A stretch of 12,338 nt of DNA from Lachnoclostridium sp. UBA933 (lineage in GTDB: Bacteria; Bacillota; Clostridia; Lachnospirales; Lachnospiraceae). The notes under the pieces are model-generated. The model searched no databases and was not told where the DNA came from. It saw only the letters and a program-made list of their open reading frames with translations. The stretch covers positions 4,247 through 16,584 of the forward strand of contig DBDL01000109.1 of the NCBI GenBank assembly GCA_002293545.1, written 5' to 3'. A program made the translations under genes and the position numbers. Positions 1 through 7,978 of the stretch are shown here, in pieces (the stretch's first letter is position 1; each line of letters opens with the position of its first letter).

Positions 1-26
1 ACACATATTTTCGGTTTTTTCATCAT
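1..26 (-). CDS. Start of an unidentified gene, cut by the window edge
   Basis: Only eight codons and part of a ninth are visible, reading MMKKPKIC from the ATG at 26-24; a second ATG follows at once at 23-21. It is taken as a real gene because the ATG overlaps the TGA of the upstream peptidase gene in an ATGA arrangement, and because an AAAGGAG ribosome binding site lies 11 nt before the first ATG, inside the 3' end of the peptidase gene. That layout predicts translational coupling as the fourth gene of the DUF815-YqeG-peptidase operon. In related bacteria elongation factor P often follows this peptidase, but these residues do not look like the start of EF-P. The product cannot be named. Confidence 0.6.
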
Positions 27-1075
27 ATCTGCAATAACTCCTTTGTAGAATTTGTTAAATTCCTATTCCCCTCTTTTGTGATTACTACCAAATCCTCAAT
101 ACGCACCCCAAAATCTCCTTCAATATAAATCCCCGGCTCCACTGTAATGACCATATTTTTCTTGAGTATTGTGTTTATTTTCGGAGAAAACCGAGGTTCT
201 TCATGGATTTCCAGTCCCACACTATGACCCAGTCCATGACCGAACTGCTTGCCATATCCTTCTCTTTCAATCACGCCTCTTGCCAATGCGTCGATTTCAC
301 TGCATTGTACATTTGCCCGAATCCCTTTCAATGCCGCTTTTTGCGCTTTTCGGACGATATCGTATACCTTCCTCTGTTTTTCGCTTGCTTTTCCGACAAA
401 AACGGTACGTGTCATATCCGAACAATAACCCGAAACTTTACACCCAAAATCTAGTATCAGTGTGTCCCCGTTTTTTAACGCCCGGTCGGTCGGCACGGCA
501 TGAGGCATTGCCGAATGGACACCGGATGCCACAATCGTATCAAAGCTAATCCCGTCCGCTCCGAATGCTCTCATATAAGATTCAAGCAGCAGGGCAATCT
601 GCTTTTCCGTCATACCCGGCTTCATTACATGAATAATCTTTTGAAAAGCCTTATCTCCGATTGCTTCTGCCTTTGTGATTTTTTCTATTTCTTTCTTAGT
701 TTTAATGCCTCTGATTCTATCCAAAGTATGTTCAAAAGAAATCCACGTGACATTTTGATATTCATTTTTCCATCGTTCAAATTCCGCTACGGTGATTTTA
801 TTGCTTTCAAATCCTATTTTGAGATTTTCTCCTGTTAAATATTGATTTAATATTTTAAATTTATTGCTTCCGGCATCCAGTATTTCAAACTCACCGCATT
901 CGGCCTTTGCCGAAGTAACGTAGCGAAAATCGGTAATGACGACTCGGCACGACTCACTGACAAATACAGCTCCTTCACCGGTAAACCCGCTGAGATACCG
1001 CATATTCTCCCGGCTCGTTATTAAAAGACCATTATATTTTTTCTTTCTTAGCTTTTTTAAGACCTTATCAACCAT
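23..1075 (-). CDS. Xaa-Pro aminopeptidase, M24 family (PepP/PepQ-like)
   Basis: Predicted cytoplasmic metallopeptidase of 350 aa that removes N-terminal residues preceding proline from peptides. Residues 1-125 form the creatinase-like N-terminal domain (NMRYLSGFTGE). Residues 130-350 form the pita-bread catalytic domain with all five expected metal ligands: D209 (LILDFG), D220 (CSDMTRT), H284 (GHGLGHSVGLEIHE), E313 (TVEPG) and E327 (RIEDLV). H192 in the SAMPHA motif is a likely catalytic helper. The length is normal for the short bacterial form. The ATG at 1075 overlaps the end of the YqeG gene by 8 nt and is preceded by a purine-rich AGAGGAAAAGG site. The family assignment is secure. Whether it acts on Xaa-Pro ends or on Xaa-Pro dipeptides (prolidase) cannot be settled from sequence. 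It may process peptides imported by the neighbouring ABC transporter, but that is inference. Confidence 0.93.
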   Translation of the reverse strand: MVDKVLKKLRKKKYNGLLITSRENMRYLSGFTGEGAVFVSESCRVVITDFRYVTSAKAECGEFEILDAGSNKFKILNQYLTGENLKIGFESNKITVAEFERWKNEYQNVTWISFEHTLDRIRGIKTKKEIEKITKAEAIGDKAFQKIIHVMKPGMTEKQIALLLESYMRAFGADGISFDTIVASGVHSAMPHAVPTDRALKNGDTLILDFGCKVSGYCSDMTRTVFVGKASEKQRKVYDIVRKAQKAALKGIRANVQCSEIDALARGVIEREGYGKQFGHGLGHSVGLEIHEEPRFSPKINTILKKNMVITVEPGIYIEGDFGVRIEDLVVITKEGNRNLTNSTKELLQI

Positions 1076-1589
1076 TCTTTTTCCTTTTCCTCTTTCTGCT
1101 CTTCAAACGAAATTCCCTTAAAATCGGACGTTCAAACAATCGCTTTAAAACAATCTGGACTTCTTCTTTTTTGTTGATTGGCTTCACAAGTATATTTCTC
1201 ATGCCGATTCTCTTTGCGCCGTACACATCTGTAAATATCTGGTCGCCGATAAAAACGGTGGTTTCCAGTTTCGTTCCCATAAGCTCCATTGCATAATAAT
1301 AATTCTTTTTTGCCGGTTTGTGAGCATTAAATACGGTATGTACCCCAATCCTTTCATTAAACCGGCTTACACGCTTTTTCTTGTTGTTTGAAATCAGGCA
1401 GCACTCAAAACCCATTTTCTGCAATAATTCAAACAGGGCTTTTACCCGTCTGTCCGCATCGCCTCCGTGCTTTACCAATGTATTGTCAATGTCAAAAAGA
1501 ATTCCCCGGTATCCTTCTTGATACAATGCCTTATAGTCAATATCATAGGTTGATTTAACATGTTCGTCCGGAAAAAAACACTCAAACAT
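1068..1589 (-). CDS. yqeG: YqeG-family HAD IIIA-type phosphatase
   Basis: 173-aa cytoplasmic protein of the haloacid dehalogenase superfamily, subclass IIIA, matching the YqeG group widespread in Firmicutes. HAD motif I is LFDIDNTLV, with nucleophile D33 and acid/base D35. Motif II is the S67 of LISNN, motif III is K91 (AHKPAKK), and motif IV is GDQIFTD with D116 and D121. No membrane segment is visible. The C-terminus is very basic (KSRKRKRKKNG), which could contact nucleic acid or phosphate-rich ligands. The substrate of YqeG proteins is poorly defined, so only phosphatase activity is inferred. The ATG at 1589 has a near-perfect AGGAGG site at 1601-1606 and overlaps the DUF815 gene by 8 nt. 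The TGA is overlapped in turn by the peptidase start, so the three genes are probably translationally coupled. Confidence 0.9.
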   Translation of the reverse strand: MFECFFPDEHVKSTYDIDYKALYQEGYRGILFDIDNTLVKHGGDADRRVKALFELLQKMGFECCLISNNKKKRVSRFNERIGVHTVFNAHKPAKKNYYYAMELMGTKLETTVFIGDQIFTDVYGAKRIGMRNILVKPINKKEEVQIVLKRLFERPILREFRLKSRKRKRKKNG

Positions 1590-2934
1590 TTTGTTCGGCT
1601 CCTCCTAAAAGATATGTGATAAACTGCTCTGCGATCCGCCCCGAATATCCTCCGTTCCGTACACTCCAAGCATTGGCATTCGCCAACAGCGTTTCATTAT
1701 CCAATGAAATTTCCGGATTGGCATCTGCCAGACCCAGAACAATTTGTTCGTACTCTTTTTTCAGCGGCTTTGCAAAATGAATCGTAACGCCGAACCGATC
1801 CGCTAAGGACAACTTTTCCTGCATCGTATCGGACTGATGAATCCCGTTTTCATGCCGCATATCCGACCGGTCGCTCCATGTTTCCTGTATAAAATGCCGG
1901 CGGTTGGATGTCGCATAAATCAAAACATTATCCGGTTTTTCCTCCAATCCGCCTTCAATGACTGCCTTTAAATATTTATATCCGGTTTCAAAATCCTCAA
2001 AGGATAAATCATCCATATAAATAATAAAGCGGTAATTACGATTCCTGATCTGCCGGATGAGCTCCGCTAAATCTTCAAATTGATGTTTATAAATTTCAAT
2101 TAACCGGAGTCCCCGTTCATAATACTGATTGCAAATTGCTTTCACACATGTGGATTTTCCGGTTCCGCTATCTCCGAACAAAAGACAGTTATTGGCACGC
2201 CTGCCGCTTACAAAAGCTTCGGTATTTTCAAGAAGCTGTTTCTTCTGAATCCCATACCCAATCAACCGATCCAATGTAACGCTTCCGGCTGCCCCGACCG
2301 GCACAATCCAAATCCGGTCCTCTGCTTTATGAACCACCCGGAAAGCCTTGTTACATCCAAACTTCCCGACTCCGAACCGCACATAAAATCTTGTTATTAT
2401 ACGGAATAACTCTTCTCCGCCGGACGCTTTCGCCAGCTCCAAGGCAAGGGTGTTTATTTTGTCACTTACATTTTTATGATATGTGATCGTATTGTATGTG
2501 CTGTCATTTTTTACCATGACCTGATAATCGGCAATCATCTGAAAACATTTCACATTCATCTTTTGTTCCAACAATATAAAATCATAATTTAATATATTAA
2601 AAAATCGTTCCATATCGCTTTTTGCAATTTGACCGATCGTTCCTTCTGTGTATTCTTTCCGTTCCACCTGCAAGCTATATGGATTCTCATTCGTAACGAG
2701 CAGGTAAGCAATATAGCAATGCCACAAATTTCCCGAAAATCCGTATTCGGCAGACAGCTCCAAAAGACGGTAGATTTGTTTATAATATATTTTCAACCTG
2801 GTTTCTCTGTTTAAACTTTCCCACGGAACTAATTTTTCGTTATCCACTTTTTTTATTAATTTTGCGAGTGATAATAAAATGCAGTCTTCCTCTAAATTAC
2901 CGTACACAATCAAATTTGACGTTTCTTTGTACAT
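1582..2934 (-). CDS. DUF815-family ATP-binding protein (AAA+-like)
   Basis: 450-aa soluble protein. The C-terminal half carries an AAA+-like P-loop module: Walker A GDSGTGKS (254-261), Walker B FIIYMDDL (303-310), a sensor-1-like stretch around IYATSNRRH (339-347, N344) and LADRFG with a possible arginine finger at R380. The arrangement YMDDLSFE followed by ATSNRRH is typical of the DUF815 family, whose function is not established. Residues 1-200 are a less conserved, largely helical N-terminal region with no recognised motif. The ATG at 2934 is preceded by AAAGGA about 10 nt upstream. The gene is first in an operon with yqeG and the peptidase and has its own promoter candidate at 2979-3007. 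The family call is firm; any role, such as a remodelling or chaperone-like ATPase, would be a guess. Confidence 0.9.
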   Translation of the reverse strand: MYKETSNLIVYGNLEEDCILLSLAKLIKKVDNEKLVPWESLNRETRLKIYYKQIYRLLELSAEYGFSGNLWHCYIAYLLVTNENPYSLQVERKEYTEGTIGQIAKSDMERFFNILNYDFILLEQKMNVKCFQMIADYQVMVKNDSTYNTITYHKNVSDKINTLALELAKASGGEELFRIITRFYVRFGVGKFGCNKAFRVVHKAEDRIWIVPVGAAGSVTLDRLIGYGIQKKQLLENTEAFVSGRRANNCLLFGDSGTGKSTCVKAICNQYYERGLRLIEIYKHQFEDLAELIRQIRNRNYRFIIYMDDLSFEDFETGYKYLKAVIEGGLEEKPDNVLIYATSNRRHFIQETWSDRSDMRHENGIHQSDTMQEKLSLADRFGVTIHFAKPLKKEYEQIVLGLADANPEISLDNETLLANANAWSVRNGGYSGRIAEQFITYLLGGAEQNV

Positions 2935-2972
2935 AACATTGATATCCTTTGGTTTTGATATTTTTTCATCCC

Positions 2973-3007
2973 CTTGTTATCATAGCACAAGATTGATTTC
3001 AGGTAAA
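2973..3007 (-). promoter_or_regulatory. Extended -10 promoter of the DUF815-yqeG-peptidase operon, with overlapping dyad
   Basis: Read on the minus strand: -35 TTTACC (3002-3007, 4 of 6 matches to TTGACA), a 17-bp spacer, and -10 TATGAT (2979-2984) preceded by TGC, giving an extended -10. It starts 4 bp beyond the stop codon of the ABC ATPase gene and would start transcription about 35-40 nt before the DUF815 ATG. An inverted repeat, CTTGT and ACAAG with 9 bp between (2973-2991), is centred on the -10 box and could be an operator; with arms of only 5 bp it could also be chance. Confidence 0.55.
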
Positions 3008-3010
3008 TAC

Positions 3011-4414
3011 TCATTCCAATATTTTTCCGTCGTCCATAATCAAAATCCGGTCGCACATCATCTCCATGACCTCCCTGTCATGTGAAATAAACAAATAGGA
3101 CAAATGAAAGCGCCTCTTGCACTGCTCCAACAAACGGCATATCTTGTCCTGAACCGATACATCAAGCGCCGATACCGGCTCATCCAAAATAAGGATTTCA
3201 GGATAGGTCATCAAGGCACAGGCAATTGCCACCCGCTGTCTTTGACCGCCGCTCAGCCGGTCCGCTTTTCGCTTTAAATGATCTTCGGTTAATCCAACCT
3301 CCTGAATCATTTCCGCCACTCTTTTTTTTCGTTCTTCTTTTTTTATTTTTTGGATCCTGAGCGGTTCTTCCAGAATCCATTCTACTGTTTTGGCGGGGTT
3401 CAAACTCCCGTAAGGGTCTTGAAATACCATGCCGATCCGGTTATGATACGTCCTGACCAATCCCCGTGAAGGCAGCAAACCGATGAGTGCCTGCGACAAC
3501 GTGCTTTTTCCGCACCCGCTGTTCCCCATAATTCCCAATACTTCTCCCTCTTTCAGGGTAAAAGAAACCCGTTCAACGACTGTTTTCGTTCCATACGACA
3601 CAGATAACTCCTCTGCTTCCAGGACTGTTTCTTTCCCTTTCGTCGTTTCTGCCCGCTTTTCTTTTGACGGAAGGGCTTTTAATAACTCTTTCGTATACGG
3701 ACTCTGCGGATTGTGAAATACTTCTTTCGCATCCCCATTTTCAACAATCTTGCCGTTTTCCATCACAAGTACATAATCGCAAAATCGTCGGACTAAATTA
3801 ATATCATGTGAAATCAATAATACCGCAACACCAAATTCTTGATTTAACTTTTGAATTACATCAAGAATTTGTTCCTGTATACTGCTGTCCAATGCCGTTG
3901 TCGGTTCATCCGCGATCAACAGCCGGGGTTTGCAGATCATAGCCATCGCAAGCATAACACGCTGTCTTTGCCCGCCGGACAGTTCATGCGGATATTTATG
4001 CAAAAACTCAGCCGTGTTATCCAATCCGACATGATGAAACATCTTCCGTATTCTCCTTAAGATTTCCTGTTTTGAAATATTCTCGTGAAGGATAAGGATT
4101 TCACTCACTTGCTTTTCTATTGTTAAAACAGGATTTAGCGATGTCATCGGCTCTTGAAATACGATAGAGATCTCTTTTCCCTTTATCGGCTTTCGCTCTT
4201 GTCCGTCAAAAATCATGGATTCCATCTCAATCCGCCCATTCTCTGGGAGAAGCCCCAATAATGACAGGGCTGTCATTGTTTTTCCGGAGCCGGATTCCCC
4301 AACAATTCCGACAATTTCCGCTTGCCTGACAAAAAAAGAAACACCGTCTACGATTCTGTTTTTCTGATCAAAAGCAACGGATAAATTTTTGATTTCTAAA
4401 ACATTGGCTTTCAA
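3011..4414 (-). CDS. Dipeptide/oligopeptide/nickel-type ABC transporter, double ATPase subunit
   Basis: One 467-aa polypeptide with two complete nucleotide-binding domains, combining what are usually separate DppD/OppD and DppF/OppF subunits. Domain 1: Walker A GESGSGKT (39-46), Q-loop VFQEP (85-89), signature LSGGQ (145-149), Walker B LLIADE (165-170), H203. Domain 2: Walker A GNSGCGKST (297-305), Q-loop VFQDP (330-334), LSGGQ (387-391), Walker B ILILDE (407-412), H445. A short oligo_HPY-like stretch follows domain 1 (NPQSPYTKELL, 236-246). Domain 2 ends almost at GKILE, so its usual C-terminal extension is missing. The start is TTG at 4414: AAGGAG stands 6-7 nt before it, and the nearby ATG at 4404 is out of frame and soon stops. 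It powers import by the two permeases encoded upstream. Both ATP sites look intact. Confidence 0.93.
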   Translation of the reverse strand: MKANVLEIKNLSVAFDQKNRIVDGVSFFVRQAEIVGIVGESGSGKTMTALSLLGLLPENGRIEMESMIFDGQERKPIKGKEISIVFQEPMTSLNPVLTIEKQVSEILILHENISKQEILRRIRKMFHHVGLDNTAEFLHKYPHELSGGQRQRVMLAMAMICKPRLLIADEPTTALDSSIQEQILDVIQKLNQEFGVAVLLISHDINLVRRFCDYVLVMENGKIVENGDAKEVFHNPQSPYTKELLKALPSKEKRAETTKGKETVLEAEELSVSYGTKTVVERVSFTLKEGEVLGIMGNSGCGKSTLSQALIGLLPSRGLVRTYHNRIGMVFQDPYGSLNPAKTVEWILEEPLRIQKIKKEERKKRVAEMIQEVGLTEDHLKRKADRLSGGQRQRVAIACALMTYPEILILDEPVSALDVSVQDKICRLLEQCKRRFHLSYLFISHDREVMEMMCDRILIMDDGKILE

Positions 4415-4456
4415 GCTTTTCTCCTTCTTTCCAACAGATTATAACGATGCCGGTTT

Positions 4457-5227
4457 TCATATATTTTTCTTTCCAACCATACTGACCGCATAAATCAAAA
4501 ATGCCATCACCAAACCCGGAATGACGGCTGCCCACGGTGTTAAAACCAAATACCCCGAAGATTCGGATATCATTCTGCCAAGACTTGCTTCCGGCGGCTG
4601 TACCCCCAAACCCAAAAAACTCATTCCGGCTTCTGCCAGCATTGCATTATTGAATCCGATAACCAAACAGGGAATCAATGTTGATTTCATGTTCGGCAGC
4701 ATGTGACGAAATAGGACGGACATTGTTCCCGCACCCATAATCTTTGCGTTTCTTACATAATCAAGACTCCTCTGCTTCACAAAATCACTTCTCATCACCC
4801 TTGCAAAACTCGGAATAAACAAGACGCCCAGAACAATAATGATATTGAATTTACCCGTTCCGAATACCGCGACAAAAATCAATGCGAGCAGAATACTCGG
4901 AAATACCAAGATACTGTCATTAATACGCATGAAAACCTCGTCAAGCCAACCGCCCAGATAACCGGTTACGGCACCGATAATGGAACCGAATACGGCACCG
5001 ATTGCCACGACTGCGGCACTGATTTGAATCGAAGTCGAAAGCCCCGCCATGACACGGCTTAGTATATCCCTTCCGAAATAATCATTTCCAAACGGATGGG
5101 AAAGACACGGAGCGGCATTTTTTAACGATAAATTCATTTCCTCCGGCGGATACGGCGTCCAAACCAAACCGACTATGGAGGTCACAAATAAAACAATCAA
5201 TAGGCAAAACCAAATTTTCCTGCTCAT
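4457..5227 (-). CDS. ABC transporter permease, DppC/OppC type
   Basis: 256-aa inner-membrane permease of the binding-protein-dependent transport family. An N-terminal transmembrane segment (5-23) is followed by an external region with the conserved HPFGNDYFGRDILSRVMAG (44-62), then about five further hydrophobic segments. The EAA coupling loop to the ATPase is at about 156-179 (DYVRNAKIMGAG and RHMLPN), and GMSFLGLGVQPPEASLG (201-217) is a hallmark of DppC/OppC proteins. It is somewhat shorter than usual (about 280-300 aa), mainly through a short N-terminus, and it ends in MVGKKNI where the family commonly has LLGDGLRD. The other frames do not restore that ending, so no frameshift is inferred. 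ATG at 5227 with AAAGGA 8-10 nt upstream. The gene lies 39 bp after the DppB-type gene and 42 bp before the ATPase gene. Confidence 0.93.
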   Translation of the reverse strand: MSRKIWFCLLIVLFVTSIVGLVWTPYPPEEMNLSLKNAAPCLSHPFGNDYFGRDILSRVMAGLSTSIQISAAVVAIGAVFGSIIGAVTGYLGGWLDEVFMRINDSILVFPSILLALIFVAVFGTGKFNIIIVLGVLFIPSFARVMRSDFVKQRSLDYVRNAKIMGAGTMSVLFRHMLPNMKSTLIPCLVIGFNNAMLAEAGMSFLGLGVQPPEASLGRMISESSGYLVLTPWAAVIPGLVMAFLIYAVSMVGKKNI

Positions 5228-5266
5228 ACGGTTTCCTTTCTCCGGCTTATTGTTTCTTTCTCCTGC

Positions 5267-6256
5267 TCATACACTCTCCCCTTTTCTTCCTCCTGCTCCC
5301 GGTCTTTTGAGATTCACCCTCGTCCGGGGATCGATTTTATGATATAACAAGTCAACCGCCGTATTCGCAATCACTACAAATCCGGTCAGAAGCAGCGTAA
5401 CTCCTTGTACAACAGGAAAATCCCGATTGGATATTGCCGTAACAAGCAGTCTTCCAATCCCCGGCACACTAAAAACCTGTTCAATCACAAGACTTCCGGC
5501 AATGACTTCAATCAAAATCAATGCCGAAAATGTTATGGTCGGAATCATTGCATTCTTCAATATATGCCGGTAAAAAACACGGTTTTCCGGACATCCCTTG
5601 CTATAGGCCGTCCTGACATAATCCTTCGCGGCTTCTTCTCTCACCGCTTCCGATAAAAACCGTATGATCATCGCACTCTTGGGCAAGGCAATCGCAGCGG
5701 CCGGAAACAACAGGTACCATAAACATGCCGCCAAATCATCCGATGGTGGAATAAATCCTCCCGGCTGAAACCAGCCAAGGGTAATCCCGAAAAAATATGT
5801 GATTAGGATTCCGAGAAAAAAAGGGGGAACCGACATGGTAATCTGTGTAATAAAATTTACCGCCGCCGTTCCCCAATAGGAAGCCGTATGTTTCTTTTTC
5901 CTGCGGCCGCAAAACACTCCCAAAGGATAAGAAACCAATACGATCATCAAAAAGGAACAGCCTGTCAATAATAGTGTTACGCCAAAGCGTCTGCCGATCA
6001 ATTCCCTGACCGTTACATCCGTATACTGGAATGACCTTCCAAAATCCAGCCAAACGGCATTTTTCAGCCAATTGATATAACGAACCGGCAAGGGATCATT
6101 CAAACCCATCTCATTTCGCAATTTTTCCACCCGTTCCGGAGATGCGTTCGTACCAAGCTTCGACACGGATGCATCTCCGGGGAGTACGGAAAATGCCAAA
6201 AATGTAATCATTGATATCAACAGCAGTGTTCCTAATAATGCCGCAATCCTTTTCAT
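5267..6256 (-). CDS. ABC transporter permease, DppB/OppB type
   Basis: 329-aa inner-membrane permease and partner of the DppC-type protein. The first transmembrane helix is 5-25, followed by the typical periplasmic segment with LPGD (25-28) and a motif close to LRNEMGLNDPLPVRY (46-60), then five further membrane segments. The EAA loop is at about 207-240 (KDYVRTAYSKG, RHILKNAMIPT). VFSVPGIGRLLVTAISNRDFP (a run within 261-281) and the ending KIDPRTR are diagnostic of the family. The reading frame is open upstream to 6337, but the start chosen is the ATG at 6256: GGGAGG lies 7 nt before it, the first helix then begins at once, and the longer form would overlap the binding-protein gene with residues unlike any permease. 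The gap to that gene is 29 bp. Confidence 0.93.
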   Translation of the reverse strand: MKRIAALLGTLLLISMITFLAFSVLPGDASVSKLGTNASPERVEKLRNEMGLNDPLPVRYINWLKNAVWLDFGRSFQYTDVTVRELIGRRFGVTLLLTGCSFLMIVLVSYPLGVFCGRRKKKHTASYWGTAAVNFITQITMSVPPFFLGILITYFFGITLGWFQPGGFIPPSDDLAACLWYLLFPAAAIALPKSAMIIRFLSEAVREEAAKDYVRTAYSKGCPENRVFYRHILKNAMIPTITFSALILIEVIAGSLVIEQVFSVPGIGRLLVTAISNRDFPVVQGVTLLLTGFVVIANTAVDLLYHKIDPRTRVNLKRPGAGGRKGESV

Positions 6257-6285
6257 ACCATTGCCTCCCGTATTTGCGCCAAGAT

Positions 6286-7809
6286 CTATCCGATAAACCC
6301 TACCTCCGATAAATCCTGCGCGGCAACCGGATAACAACGGTATCCGGTAAGTTTTTTGTTGACGGCAATCATATTTACCGGGTCTTGAATATATGCGGAA
6401 GCCGCATCATCGGTCAATATCTCCTGCATCCTAAAATAGTGTGCTGCTTTTTCGTCCTCGTCAACCGCACTTTTTGCTTTTTCAAACAATGTATCGTACT
6501 CCGTATTTTTATAATTCGTAAAGTTATTATCCGCCGTACTGACATTTCTCTCAAACCAGCTGCTTGGAGCCAATGTCCCGTCAATCGCGACAACCGAAGA
6601 TTCAAACTTACGTCCCCGGTATACATCCGATACCCAGCTTGTAAATTCCATTTGCTTGATTTTGGTGCGAATGCCGGCTTCTTTCAGTTGTTCCGACAGA
6701 ACCTCCGCCACCGATTGATGACCGGGATAGTTATCCGGAACAATAATCTCCAAATCAAAACCGTTTTCATAACCGGCTTCTTTTAACAGCGCTTTTGCCT
6801 TGGGGATATCCTTCCCATATACATTTTCCGTATTTTTATTATAATACTTTTTGATTCCCGGAAGCATATGTGTTTGAATGATATGACTTTTCCCGTTAAA
6901 AATAAAATCATTGATTTCCTGTCTGTCAATCGTGTAACAGATTGCCTGACGCACCCGGATATCCCGAAACGGTTCAAAGTCATTGTTTAAAAATAAACCA
7001 TGTACATAATTTACGCTTCCTTCCACAATGTCATACTGCCCCTCAAGGGCTGCCGCTTGATCGGATGTCAGATACTGCAAAATATCAAGGCTGCCGCCCT
7101 GAAGCTCTGCAAAAGCGGTTTCTGCGCTCGTTATGACTTTAAATGTCACTTGATCCAAGTAAGGCAGCTTGGAATCACGATAACCGGTAAATTTTTCGGT
7201 TACTAATCTTTGTCCGGGTACAAATTCTTTAATTTGAAACGGACCGGTACCGATTGGTGTTTTTGCCGGGTCTTTATTGGATTTCGGCAATACTGCCAAT
7301 GTCAGCTCCGCCAAAAACTCCGTATTTCCTTCTTTTAGTTTCACTTCTACCATATTTTCATTCAGGATATTTACTTTTTCTAAAATAGAAAAAGCGGACT
7401 CCAGCCCTTGGATATCCGCATAACGCTCGATAGAGTATTTAACATCATCTGCCGTAACCTTGCTTCCGTCATGGAACGTAAGTCCCGTACGAAGCGTAAA
7501 GGTATAGGTCTTTGCATCTTCGGAGATTTGAAAGCGTTCTGCAGCTGCCGGTTCCAATTCTCCTTCCGTAGTCGGTTTTACCAACCCTTCATAAATGTTA
7601 AATAATACTTCTCTAGTTCCTGCGTACACGGCGACGTGCGGGTCAAGACTATCCAGATCCTGTGAGATTCCCACTGTTACGGATCCTCCTGAAGTAATGG
7701 CAGAAGAATCGGGTTTCGCTGATTCTTCCACTGCCGTATTGTCTTTACATCCGGAAAGTACAATCAGCATAAGAAGAGAAACCATCAGCATGAATGAAAT
7801 TCTTTTCAT
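6286..7809 (-). CDS. ABC transporter substrate-binding lipoprotein, SBP_bac_5 family
   Basis: 507-aa extracellular solute-binding protein (DppA/OppA/NikA group), first gene of the importer operon. Residues 1-20 are a lipoprotein signal peptide with lipobox VLSG/C, so the mature protein begins at C21 and is membrane-anchored. Family hallmarks: SQDLDSLDPH near 50-60, YEGLVKP, LRTGLTFHDGSKVTADDVKYS around 106-126, IGTGPFQ, and VRQAICYTIDRQEI. It presumably binds peptides or another small solute (the family also binds nickel, opines and some sugars); the ligand cannot be read from sequence. The start was set at 7809, not the ATG at 7815: the AAGGAG site is only 1 nt from the latter and 7 nt from the former. 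Ends TAG at 6286. Confidence 0.94.
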   Translation of the reverse strand: MKRISFMLMVSLLMLIVLSGCKDNTAVEESAKPDSSAITSGGSVTVGISQDLDSLDPHVAVYAGTREVLFNIYEGLVKPTTEGELEPAAAERFQISEDAKTYTFTLRTGLTFHDGSKVTADDVKYSIERYADIQGLESAFSILEKVNILNENMVEVKLKEGNTEFLAELTLAVLPKSNKDPAKTPIGTGPFQIKEFVPGQRLVTEKFTGYRDSKLPYLDQVTFKVITSAETAFAELQGGSLDILQYLTSDQAAALEGQYDIVEGSVNYVHGLFLNNDFEPFRDIRVRQAICYTIDRQEINDFIFNGKSHIIQTHMLPGIKKYYNKNTENVYGKDIPKAKALLKEAGYENGFDLEIIVPDNYPGHQSVAEVLSEQLKEAGIRTKIKQMEFTSWVSDVYRGRKFESSVVAIDGTLAPSSWFERNVSTADNNFTNYKNTEYDTLFEKAKSAVDEDEKAAHYFRMQEILTDDAASAYIQDPVNMIAVNKKLTGYRCYPVAAQDLSEVGFIG

Positions 7810-7839
7810 CTTCATTCTCCTTTTCTTCTATTAAATTTA

Positions 7840-7894
7840 GACTTGATAATAAGTCCTGTGAGTTATTGTATTATATCCTTGCCTAAAAAGCAAG
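7840..7894 (-). promoter_or_regulatory. Candidate promoter and operator dyads of the peptide ABC operon
   Basis: On the minus strand a perfect TATAAT (7870-7875) lies about 60 nt before the binding-protein start. No good -35 is found at 16-18 bp spacing (AATACT at 17 bp), which suggests dependence on an activator. The inverted repeat CTTGC-N7-GCAAG (7878-7894) fills the space where the spacer would be, starting 2 bp from the -10 box. A second one, GACTT-N6-AAGTC (7840-7855), falls just after the expected transcription start. Both have 5-bp arms only, so an operator role is speculative. Confidence 0.35.
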
Positions 7895-7911
7895 TATTAT
7901 AATAATTTTAT

Positions 7912-7940
7912 TTTACAAAGCTTACCCATTATGCTATAAT
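7912..7940 (+). promoter_or_regulatory. Promoter of the membrane protein / GGDEF operon
   Basis: -35 TTTACA (7912-7917, 5 of 6), a 17-bp spacer, and -10 TATAAT (7935-7940) preceded by TGC, so both a consensus and an extended -10. It should be a strong housekeeping-sigma promoter starting about 30 nt before the TTG start at 7979. The 5-bp arms CTTAC (7921-7925) and GTAAG (7945-7949) flank the -10 box symmetrically and could be a weak operator. Confidence 0.75.
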
Positions 7941-7978
7941 TGATGTAAGAATGATTTTGTCGAATCGAGGAAAACTTA

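Noticed and set aside
169..549. Long plus-strand open frame opposite the peptidase gene
   Set aside because: It is antisense to a gene with complete catalytic motifs and encodes no recognisable protein.
4415..4470. Frameshift at the C-terminus of the DppC-type permease, because the LLGDGLRD ending is missing
   Set aside because: Neither other frame restores the family ending. MVGKKNI aligns at the right place as a short natural end.
6257..6337. N-terminal extension of the DppB-type permease to 6337
   Set aside because: It overlaps the binding-protein gene. The ATG at 6256 has a strong GGGAGG site and gives the standard N-terminus.
7810..7815. Upstream ATG of the binding-protein gene at 7815
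   Set aside because: The AAGGAG site is only 1 nt away from it, but is at the proper 7 nt from the ATG at 7809.
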